From positions 1 through 7,391 of the forward strand of contig JAJXXB010000165.1 of assembly GCA_021781315.1 (NCBI GenBank): DNA of 7,391 nt, written 5' to 3'. Positions within the stretch are counted from its first letter, which is position 1. Each line of letters starts with the position of its first letter. Of the stretch, positions 1 to 5,547 are shown piece by piece. Below the pieces are notes generated by a model. The model was not told the DNA's origin and did no database searches. It saw only the letters and a program-made list of their open reading frames with translations. The DNA is from Actinomycetes bacterium (lineage in GTDB: Bacteria; Actinomycetota; Acidimicrobiia; Acidimicrobiales; RAAP-2). The position numbers and the translations under genes are program-made.

Positions 1-38
1 GACGTCGAAGTCGATCGTGATCCGACTGGAGCGTTCGC

Positions 39-887
39 CTAGTTCACCGTTGACGGCACGTCGCTGACGACGCGCTCGGCGCCGGCGTAGACCACCATCG
101 AGGGATCGCGCAAGAAGCCCACGAGGGTGATTGCGGACTCGCGGGCGAGATCCACGGCGAGCGAGGACGGCGCGGATACTGCGCACAACATCGGAAGACC
201 CGCCATGACCGCCTTTTGGACGAGCTCGAAGGACGCGCGGCCCGAGACGAGGAGGACGGCCTCGCGCAACGGCAGGCGATCCTCGCGCAGGGCCCAGCCC
301 ACGACCTTGTCGACGGCGTTGTGGCGCCCCACGTCCTCGCGCAGGACGAGGAGTTCGCCGTCGGCGTCAAAGAGCGCCGCCGCGTGCAGTCCGCCGGTCT
401 TGTCGAACACCGTCTGGGCCGCGCGGAGGCGATCGGGCAGCGAGGCGAGGAGCGAGGTCATCACGCGCAACTCGTCGTTGGGTGCGTCGAAGCGCGAGCG
501 GGTGCGCACCGCGTCGATCGACGCCTTGCCGCAGAGCCCGCACGAGCTCGTCGTGAAGAACGCGCGCGCCACGTCGCTGCTCGGCGCCGCGACGTCGCTC
601 GCCAGTGTGAGATCGAGCACGTTGAACTGGTTGACGCCGCTCTCGTCGACGCCCGCGCAGTAGCGCATCGCGACGAGCTCGCGGTTCTCGGCGATGACGC
701 CTTCACTCACGAGGAATCCGGCGGCCAGGTCGAAGTCCGCGCCGGGTGTCCTCATGGTCACCGCCATCGAGCGCCCGTCGACTCGCAGTTCGAGCGGCTC
801 CTCGCCGGCCAGGGTGTCGCGGCGATGCGTCGGCGCAGATCCCACCGTCATGCGGATGACGCTTCGTTCGGGTGACACTCGGCTCAC
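39..887 (-). CDS. fdhD: FdhD, formate dehydrogenase accessory sulfurtransferase
   Basis: FdhD carries sulfur from a cysteine desulfurase to the molybdenum cofactor so that formate dehydrogenase becomes active; it is cytoplasmic. From the GTG at 887 the product is 282 residues, the usual family length. Visible landmarks are the N-terminal EEPLELRVDG and MRTPGADFDLAAGFLVSEG blocks, the redox cysteine motif CGLCG (C116 and C119), FDKTGGLHAA (about 161-170), REDVGRHNAVDKVVG (about 183-197) and SGRASFELVQKA (about 215-226). The frame stays open upstream to an ATG at 1109, but that extension is arginine-rich and unlike the family. GTG 887 is preceded by GGAGGA, and the peptide from there matches the usual FdhD start; ATG 851 is the fallback. 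It is divergent from the DUF6457 gene and near mobA, which fits bis-MGD cofactor maturation. No formate dehydrogenase gene is visible, so the client enzyme is unknown. Family assignment is very secure; the start is fairly secure. Confidence 0.96.
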   Translation of the reverse strand: MSRVSPERSVIRMTVGSAPTHRRDTLAGEEPLELRVDGRSMAVTMRTPGADFDLAAGFLVSEGVIAENRELVAMRYCAGVDESGVNQFNVLDLTLASDVAAPSSDVARAFFTTSSCGLCGKASIDAVRTRSRFDAPNDELRVMTSLLASLPDRLRAAQTVFDKTGGLHAAALFDADGELLVLREDVGRHNAVDKVVGWALREDRLPLREAVLLVSGRASFELVQKAVMAGLPMLCAVSAPSSLAVDLARESAITLVGFLRDPSMVVYAGAERVVSDVPSTVN

Positions 888-898
888 GATTCCTCCGG
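888..898 (-). promoter_or_regulatory. Ribosome binding site deciding the fdhD start
   Basis: Read on the minus strand the sequence is CCGGAGGAATC immediately before GTG 887. GGAGGA is a strong anti-SD match. The spacing of 3-4 bases is short, but the next in-frame starts (GTG 878 and ATG 851) lie 13 or more bases away, so 887 is the best fit. Confidence 0.6.
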
Positions 899-984
899 TC
901 GGCGCGGCAACGCGGCCAGCTCGTCGTGACGCTGATCCTACTGATCGCTCTTCGAACTGCGACGCGCCTCGGGCTCGTCGATGG

Positions 985-990
985 CTACGA
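985..990 (+). promoter_or_regulatory. Candidate -10 box for a leaderless DUF6457 transcript
   Basis: TACGAT fits TAnnnT and ends 8 bases before GTG 999. Transcription would then begin at or within a base or two of the GTG. No Shine-Dalgarno sequence is visible before any of the candidate starts at 981, 990 or 999, which agrees with leaderless translation. There is no clear -35. Confidence 0.35.
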
Positions 991-998
991 TGCGTGTC

Positions 999-1241
999 GT
1001 GACGACCGCCAGCGAGTGGATCGACGCCTTCGCGGCGCGAGTGGGCGTGACGGCGCCGAGCGAGGCCGACCGAGCGGCGATTCTCGCCCTTGCGGGAACC
1101 GCGGCGCACGCGTCGGAGAGGACCGCCGCCCCGATCGCGTGCTGGATCGCCGCCCGGAGCGGACTCAGCGTCGACGACGCGCTGTCGCTCGCTCGCGAGC
1201 TCTCAGAGACGTCACCCGATGGCGTTCAGGACAGTCCGTAG
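999..1241 (+). CDS. DUF6457 family small protein, linked to molybdenum cofactor genes
   Basis: This is an 80-residue soluble protein with no signal peptide or membrane segment. It resembles DUF6457, a short alpha-helical actinobacterial domain with an N-terminal (D/E)EW(I/L)DA-like helix (here SEWIDAF, about 5-11), a central LA-rich helix followed by AAH (about 28-37), then an R-x-AAP turn (41-45) and a final helix with ALSLARELS (61-69). From memory of the family, the domain is often fused to the C-terminus of MobA-type nucleotidyltransferases or encoded beside mobA/fdhD. Here it is separate, divergent from fdhD, and overlaps the 3' end of mobA by 16 bp. Its biochemical role is not known; a helper role in cofactor nucleotidylation or delivery is inferred from context only. 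ATG 981 or ATG 990 would add six or three residues; GTG 999 is preferred because the family starts just before the tryptophan-containing helix. Confidence 0.8.
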   Translation: MTTASEWIDAFAARVGVTAPSEADRAAILALAGTAAHASERTAAPIACWIAARSGLSVDDALSLARELSETSPDGVQDSP

Positions 1242-1810
1242 CGGGCGAGGTCCTCGGGGCTATCCACGTCGCAAAAGGCCCTCGCGTTGACCGCGTCGCC
1301 CCAGATTGACTCATCGACGATCGTGACCTCGCCCTGGCTCTCGAGGTGGCGCAACGAACGAATCCCACGCGCGTAGAAGCCGCCGGCGGCGTCGAGGTCA
1401 CCGGGTCCCCATCGGGCGCACAGGGGCTGCGCGCGGCCCTCGACGACGGGCAGGACGGTGCCGGGCGCGTCGAAGTCGACGAGGAATCGCAGGAGGGCTT
1501 CATCGAGGAAGGGCAGGTCGCCGGCGATGACCAGGGCGGGGCCGTGTGAACCCATCGCGCGCAACAGCGTTCGCCCGGCCGCCACCGCGGCGAGCGGCCC
1601 CTCTCCGGCGGGCTCCTCGCGGGTCGCGGCGAGCCCCGAGTGGCCGGGTCCCACCTCGACGGCCACGTCGACGACGCGTTGGAGAAGGTCTCCGGAGCGC
1701 CGCGCCAGGGTCACTTCGTCGACGAGGAGCAGGGTCTTGTCGTGGCCCATCCGTCGGCTGGCCCCTCCGGTCAGGAGGATCGCGCCGATCTCGCCTCGCG
1801 GTCTGGTCAC
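1226..1810 (-). CDS. mobA: MobA, molybdenum cofactor guanylyltransferase
   Basis: MobA transfers GMP from GTP to molybdopterin, making the MGD/bis-MGD cofactor used by DMSO-reductase-family enzymes such as formate dehydrogenase. The product is 194 residues, the size of the E. coli enzyme. It has the N-terminal nucleotide-binding loop LLTGGASRRMGHDK (about 12-25), with K25 in the usual lysine position, GEGPLAAVAAG (69-79), and the metal-binding GDLP motif with D98. The C-terminus has the usual N-A-R-x-F-x-D-V-D-S-P-E-D-L ending. The first G of the loop, usually AGG, is TGG here, a common variant. GTG 1810 is chosen because the loop then begins near residue 10 as in the family; the ORF upstream to ATG 1903 adds 31 proline/arginine-rich residues with no family likeness. 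The gene converges on the DUF6457 gene with a 16-bp overlap. Other small NTP transferases (MocA-like) are possible, but the fdhD neighbour favours MobA. Confidence 0.9.
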   Translation of the reverse strand: MTRPRGEIGAILLTGGASRRMGHDKTLLLVDEVTLARRSGDLLQRVVDVAVEVGPGHSGLAATREEPAGEGPLAAVAAGRTLLRAMGSHGPALVIAGDLPFLDEALLRFLVDFDAPGTVLPVVEGRAQPLCARWGPGDLDAAGGFYARGIRSLRHLESQGEVTIVDESIWGDAVNARAFCDVDSPEDLARYGLS

Positions 1811-1816
1811 GGCGCC

Positions 1817-1822
1817 AGCGTA
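1817..1822 (-). promoter_or_regulatory. Candidate -10 box for a leaderless mobA transcript
   Basis: On the minus strand TACGCT (TAnnnT form) lies 6 bases before GTG 1810, so transcription could start at the start codon itself. No Shine-Dalgarno sequence is present before this GTG. TATACG, two bases further upstream, is an overlapping alternative. No clear -35 is seen. Confidence 0.3.
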
Positions 1823-1950
1823 TAGAGGTGCCCGTGTGGAGCCGGGGCAACGCCACGGTCGAGGGGCGACCGCCGAGACACGCTGACGAGTAGGGGCAAT
1901 CAATTGTCCTGATAGACGAGGTTTATCGTGAGTCCGGATGTGACTTACTG

Positions 1951-1980
1951 CCCTAGTGGGTCCCTACTGGGTCCCTGGGT
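1951..1980. repeat. 11-bp tandem repeat upstream of the ABC operon
   Basis: The units are CCCTAGTGGGT (1951-1961), CCCTACTGGGT (1962-1972) and a shortened CCCTGGGT (1973-1980). The first two differ by one base. Each unit is itself nearly palindromic (CCC...GGG). The 11-bp period is about one helical turn, so identical faces would be presented to a binding protein. It lies about 85-115 bp before the ATPase start, downstream of the AT-rich patch. An operator role is inferred only. Confidence 0.6.
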
Positions 1981-2002
1981 CGAGGTGGAGACTGCGCTCA
2001 GA

Positions 2003-2017
2003 GCGGGTGTCACCCGC
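2003..2017. promoter_or_regulatory. 15-bp perfect dyad (possible operator or leader hairpin)
   Basis: GCGGGTG-T-CACCCGC is a perfect inverted repeat with 7-bp arms around one base. It could bind a dimeric regulator. In RNA it could fold as a 5-bp GC stem with a 5-base loop, 48 bases before the ATPase start codon. No T-run follows, so it is not a standard terminator. Confidence 0.4.
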
Positions 2018-2064
2018 CTGAGGACGAGAAGGGGGTGCTCGCCAGAGAGAAGGGACGCCGCCCC

Positions 2065-2835
2065 ATGGTCAGCACTCAGCACGTGATTCCCGTGATTCGC
2101 CATGAACCGTCCACCACGGTGGCGCACGCGGTCGATCTGGTGAAGACCTACGGGGAGGGCGACGCACAGGTTCGCGCCCTCAACGGCGTCAGCCTTGACT
2201 TCGAGCGCGAGAGGTTCGTCGCGGTGATGGGGCCGTCGGGCTCGGGCAAGTCGACCTTGATGCACTGCATGGCCGGGCTCGATGTCCCAACATCCGGTCA
2301 CACGTATATCGGTGATCTGGAACTCGGCACGCTGGACGACGCGGGACTCACCCAGTTGCGGCGCGACCGCATTGGCTTCATCTTTCAAGCATTCAACCTG
2401 ATTCCGACCCTGACCGCGCGCGAGAACATCGAGCTGCCGGTCACCCTCGCGGGTGGGAAGGTGGACGGGGAGTGGCTGGACTTCCTCGCGGCGCAACTCT
2501 CGATCACCGACCGACTCGGCCATCACCCCGCCGAGATGTCGGGTGGACAGCAGCAGCGCACCGCCTGCGCACGAGCGTTGATCCGCCGACCCGAACTGAT
2601 CTTCGCCGACGAGCCCACGGGGAATCTGGACTCGAACTCCTCGACCGAGATGCTGAACTTCCTCCGTCGCTCGGTGGACGAGTTCAAGCAGTCGATCGTC
2701 ATGGTCACCCATGACGTACGTGCGGCCGCCCACGCGGATCGCGTCGTGTTCCTGGCCGATGGTCAGTTGGTGGGTGAGATCGTGGCCCCCACCGTCGACG
2801 CAGTCCTCGAACAGATGAAGCTGCTGGACCACTGA
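2065..2835 (+). CDS. ABC transporter ATP-binding protein, LolD/MacB type
   Basis: This is the 256-residue cytoplasmic ATPase that powers the permease encoded next. Motifs in order are Walker A GPSGSGKS (56-63), Q-loop FIFQAFNLIPTLTARENIELP (about 105-125, Q108), signature MSGGQQQR (158-165), Walker B LIFADEPTGNLD (178-189, with catalytic E183) and the switch histidine in VTHD (H216). The Q-loop and the EPTGNLDS sequence are typical of the MacB/LolD/FtsE branch that pairs with FtsX-like permeases. The residue before SGGQ is Met and the bases after it give TACARAL where VAIARAL is usual; all catalytic residues are intact. ATG 2065 is chosen for its AAGGGA box 9 bases upstream; GTG 2035 in the same frame would add ten residues. 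The stop TGA shares its last base with the permease ATG, which indicates an operon with translational coupling. The transported substrate cannot be told from sequence. Confidence 0.95.
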   Translation: MVSTQHVIPVIRHEPSTTVAHAVDLVKTYGEGDAQVRALNGVSLDFERERFVAVMGPSGSGKSTLMHCMAGLDVPTSGHTYIGDLELGTLDDAGLTQLRRDRIGFIFQAFNLIPTLTARENIELPVTLAGGKVDGEWLDFLAAQLSITDRLGHHPAEMSGGQQQRTACARALIRRPELIFADEPTGNLDSNSSTEMLNFLRRSVDEFKQSIVMVTHDVRAAAHADRVVFLADGQLVGEIVAPTVDAVLEQMKLLDH

Positions 2836-5378
2836 TGTGGCGCGTCACGCTTCGCGGGATGCTCGCCCACAAACTTCGCTTGGCCCTCACCGGACTGGCA
2901 ATCGTGCTCGGCGTCACCTTCGTGTCGGGGACCCTCGTTCTCACCGACACGCTGCACTCGACGTTCTCGACCCTCTTTTCCAACGTCTATCAGAACGTTG
3001 ATCTCGAAGTCCGGGGTGCGGCGGCGTTCTCCAGTCAGACCGGTGCGCTCGCCGTGCGAGAGCCCTTCGCACAGTCACTGCTTGCCACGGTGCGCGCGGT
3101 GCCCGGAGTCGCTCTCGCCGAGGGTGGCGTCGGCGGCTACGCGCAGTACGTGGACAAGCACGGACGCGCGATCTCGACCGGGGGAGCGCCCACGATCGGC
3201 ACGACCTACGCGGCGAGCCAGCGACTCTCTTGGTTCCACCTGGTCGCCGGGGTGGGCCCGCGCGGCGCGTCCCAGGTCGTGATGGACCAGGGAACGGCCC
3301 AGAAGTTCGGCTTCCACGTCGGAGACCGCGTCACGATCCTCCTGCCGGGGGCGCCGCGGACATTCACCATCTCGGGAATCGTGAAGTTCGGCACGGCGAA
3401 CAACCTCGCCGGAGCCACGGTCGCGGCGTTCAGTCTTCCCACCGCTCAGACGCTCTTTGACAAGGTGGGCCGACTCGACACCATCGATGTTCTCGTCTCG
3501 AAGGGATCCTCCCTCCGGTCCGTCCAACGCGCCATCGCGACGGTGCTGCCACCCGGCGTGGAGGTGGTGACGGGGCAGACGGTCGCCGACGAGAACACGA
3601 GCCTGATGAACCAGATCCTCGGCTTCCTCTCGACGGCACTACTGGTCTTCGCCTTCATCGCACTCTTCGTCGGCGCGTTCACGATCTTCAACACCTTCTC
3701 GATCATCGTGAGCCAGCGAACCCGAGAGCTGGCGCTCTTGCGCATCGTGGGCGCGAGCCGGCGTCAAGTGTTCGCGATGGTCGAACTCGAGGCGTTTCTC
3801 ATGGGCCTCGTGGCGTCACTGGTCGGTCTCGGCCTTGGTGTTCTGACGGCGATGGGTCTGAACGCGCTCCTGCGGACCTTCGGGATCAGCTTGCCGCCCG
3901 GAGCGTTGGTGTTCTCGCCGCGAACCGTGGCCGCCTCACTCATCGTGGGTGTCGGGGTCACGATGATCTCGGCGATCAGTCCCGCGCGCCATGCGGTGCG
4001 CATTGCGCCGGTACGCGCCCTCGCGAGCTACTCGAGCGCGCCCGCAACCTCGCGACGGCGCCGGGTGATTGTCGGCGCCGCCCTGGGCGCGGGCGGCGGG
4101 GCGTTTCTCGCGGCCGGCTTGGTTCGCGGCGCGATCGCCCTCGTGGGCGTCGGTGCGGTGGCGATCTTCGTGGGCGTGGCGATGCTCGCACCCTTCATCG
4201 CCCGACCGATGTCGAGCGTCCTGGGCCGGCCACTCGCCGCGACCCTCGGCGCCGCGGGGGTCCTCGGGCGGGAGAACTCCATGCGCAGTCCGCGCCGCAC
4301 CGCCCAGACGGCGTCGGCTCTGATGATCGGTCTGGCACTCGTCGCGACGTTCACCGTGTTCGGTGCGTCGATCTCGCGCTCCGCGACCGGGAGCATCGAG
4401 GACGCGGTGGTGGCTGACTACGTCGTCACCGGTTCAGTGGCCGGCTCGCCGATCTCGGGGATCAGCAACGCGGCGCCGGGCGTCGCCTCGCGCATCGCGG
4501 GCGTGACGGACGTGACGCGCGTTGACAGCGGAGTCTTCGAGTTCGACCACTCCGTCCTCAGCCTCGCCGCGATTCCGAGTGACAGCCTCTCTCGCACGGT
4601 GACGCTGCGAGTGCAGGCCGGCGACGCGCGCTCCGCCCTGGCGAGAGGCGAGATGCTGATCAGCTCGACCACCGCGACGTCGAGGAATCTGGCCGTGGGC
4701 GACACGATGCGCGTGAGGTTCGCGAAGACCGGCTGGACGTCGGTTCGCGTCGGCGGCGTGTTCACGCCCAACGCGGTGCTCGGCTCGTTCGTTGTGAGCG
4801 AAGGATTCTTCCAACAGCACTACGCGTCGGGCGCACAGCCGCTCGTGATCCTGATCCGCTCGTCGACGGGACCCACCGCGGCCGAGACCTCGGCGATCTC
4901 CGCGGGCCTGCGCCAGTTCGCGAACCTGAAGGTCCAGACCCGCTCGCAGTTCATCGCCACGCAGCAGGCCCAGGTGAACCAGATCCTCGGCCTCGTGTAC
5001 GCACTCTTGGGGCTGGCGATCCTGATCGCCCTCATTGGGATCGTGAACACCCTCCTGCTCTCCGTGTTCGAGCGCACCCGCGAAATCGGACTTCTGCGGG
5101 CCGTTGGCATGCGACGCCGCCAGGTGCGCACGATGATCCGATCCGAGGCGCTGATCCTTGCCGTCTTCGGCGGCATCATCGGTGTGATACTCGGCACCGG
5201 ACTCGGCGTGGCGCTGTCGCGGTCGCTGTCGAAACAGGGCATCACCGACGTGGTGGTGCCCTACTCGAGCCTCGCCCTCTTCGTCCTCGTGGCGGCCCTG
5301 CTCGGGCTCGGCGCAGCCTCCTGGCCCGCCCGGCGTGCGGCGCGACTGAACGTCCTTGACGCGATCGCGGTGGAATGA
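2835..5378 (+). CDS. ABC transporter permease with two FtsX modules
   Basis: This is an 847-residue inner-membrane permease. About ten membrane segments are expected: TM1 near 16-36, three around 261-382 (first FtsX module), two near 410-452, one near 493-512, and three near 717-740, 770-792 and 812-833 (second FtsX module). Large extracytoplasmic MacB_PCD-like domains lie at about 40-255 and 515-715. The two halves are an internal duplication: RTRELALLRIVGASRRQV (295-312) matches RTREIGLLRAVGMRRRQV (747-764), and each half ends with a PAR(H/R)A-type segment (383 onward and 831 onward). This architecture is common in Actinobacteria as the partner of a LolD/MacB-type ATPase. Such systems move lipids, lipoproteins or peptides, or act mechanically; the substrate here is unknown. 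The start overlaps the ATPase stop by one base. There is no outer-membrane or adaptor partner nearby. Confidence 0.94.
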   Translation: MWRVTLRGMLAHKLRLALTGLAIVLGVTFVSGTLVLTDTLHSTFSTLFSNVYQNVDLEVRGAAAFSSQTGALAVREPFAQSLLATVRAVPGVALAEGGVGGYAQYVDKHGRAISTGGAPTIGTTYAASQRLSWFHLVAGVGPRGASQVVMDQGTAQKFGFHVGDRVTILLPGAPRTFTISGIVKFGTANNLAGATVAAFSLPTAQTLFDKVGRLDTIDVLVSKGSSLRSVQRAIATVLPPGVEVVTGQTVADENTSLMNQILGFLSTALLVFAFIALFVGAFTIFNTFSIIVSQRTRELALLRIVGASRRQVFAMVELEAFLMGLVASLVGLGLGVLTAMGLNALLRTFGISLPPGALVFSPRTVAASLIVGVGVTMISAISPARHAVRIAPVRALASYSSAPATSRRRRVIVGAALGAGGGAFLAAGLVRGAIALVGVGAVAIFVGVAMLAPFIARPMSSVLGRPLAATLGAAGVLGRENSMRSPRRTAQTASALMIGLALVATFTVFGASISRSATGSIEDAVVADYVVTGSVAGSPISGISNAAPGVASRIAGVTDVTRVDSGVFEFDHSVLSLAAIPSDSLSRTVTLRVQAGDARSALARGEMLISSTTATSRNLAVGDTMRVRFAKTGWTSVRVGGVFTPNAVLGSFVVSEGFFQQHYASGAQPLVILIRSSTGPTAAETSAISAGLRQFANLKVQTRSQFIATQQAQVNQILGLVYALLGLAILIALIGIVNTLLLSVFERTREIGLLRAVGMRRRQVRTMIRSEALILAVFGGIIGVILGTGLGVALSRSLSKQGITDVVVPYSSLALFVLVAALLGLGAASWPARRAARLNVLDAIAVE

Positions 5379-5402
5379 GCGTCGGCCCTCGCCTGAGGAC
5401 GC
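5379..5402 (+). other. Possible hairpin just after the permease stop
   Basis: GCGTC (5379-5383) pairs with GACGC (5398-5402), and CTC (5388-5390) with GAG (5395-5397), leaving a GGCC bulge and a GCCT loop. It starts at the first base after the stop. With no T-run it is at best a weak or factor-dependent 3' end. Confidence 0.2.
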
Positions 5403-5506
5403 GCCCGCGAGAAGACGGGTGTCGCGCCCACGAGTCGACGGTCTCCCCGGCGGCGAGGTCGCCCCGACGTGGCGGACACGACGTCAAGAAGATGTGGCAT
5501 GGTCGA

Positions 5507-5527
5507 GCGACGAAGGTCGCGACGAAG
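5507..5527 (+). repeat. Short direct repeat in the adh leader
   Basis: GCGACGAAG occurs exactly at 5507-5515 and 5519-5527, a 12-bp period, and ends 7 bases before the ribosome binding site of the dehydrogenase. The rest of 5403-5506 shows no convincing promoter boxes. Chance is a reasonable explanation for a 9-bp match in GC-rich DNA. Confidence 0.3.
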
Positions 5528-5533
5528 AACCTC

Positions 5534-5542
5534 GAAGGGAGG
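5534..5542 (+). promoter_or_regulatory. Ribosome binding site deciding the adh start
   Basis: GAAGGGAGG lies 5 bases before ATG 5548. This strong site rules out the longer reading from the ATG at 5356, which begins inside the permease gene. Confidence 0.8.
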
Positions 5543-5547
5543 CTCAG

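Larger units (their letters stand above)
888..998. promoter_or_regulatory. Divergent promoter region between fdhD and the DUF6457 gene
   Basis: This 111-bp spacer must hold the promoters of both divergent genes. On the minus strand TAGGAT (complement of 935-940) has the actinobacterial TAnnnT -10 form and would give fdhD a leader of about 40 bases; no convincing -35 is seen. CTGATC occurs twice, at 932-937 and 941-946, overlapping that -10. On the plus strand TACGAT (985-990) is a candidate -10 for the DUF6457 gene. Nothing here has been tested; this is pattern reading only. Confidence 0.4.
1811..2064. promoter_or_regulatory. Divergent intergenic region between mobA and the ABC operon
   Basis: This 254-bp region has no credible gene. 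Positions about 1896-1947 are clearly richer in A/T than the surroundings, as promoters are. They include the imperfect dyad CAATCAATTG (1897-1906) and TATCGT (1924-1929), a possible plus-strand -10, although the TTGTCC at 1904-1909 sits only 14 bp upstream, too close for a standard -35. Downstream come an 11-bp tandem repeat (1951-1980) and a 15-bp dyad (2003-2017), listed separately. The likely ribosome binding site AAGGGA (2050-2055) ends 9 bases before ATG 2065. Confidence 0.5.

Noticed and set aside
1..42. Possible 3' end of a plus-strand gene (open frame ending in TAG at 40-42, converging on fdhD)
   Set aside because: Thirteen codons are too few to separate coding from chance; the minus strand reads equally well here. 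A gene may exist upstream of the window but cannot be supported from this sequence.
216..875. A 219-codon open frame on the plus strand opposite fdhD
   Set aside because: It is a shadow of fdhD, rich in Arg/Glu/Ala repeats and without motifs.
872..1309. A 145-codon plus-strand frame overlapping the DUF6457 gene
   Set aside because: Its Arg/Gly-rich translation has no family likeness, and it overlaps the supported DUF6457 and mobA genes in another frame.
1945..2832. A 295-codon open frame on the minus strand opposite the ABC ATPase
   Set aside because: The plus strand carries all ABC motifs; the antisense frame has no recognisable domain and would cover the operon's control region.
5418..5430. 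GGGTG-TCG-CGCCC stem as a terminator after the permease
   Set aside because: Only five pairs including a G-T wobble, a 3-base loop and no T-run; not a credible intrinsic terminator.
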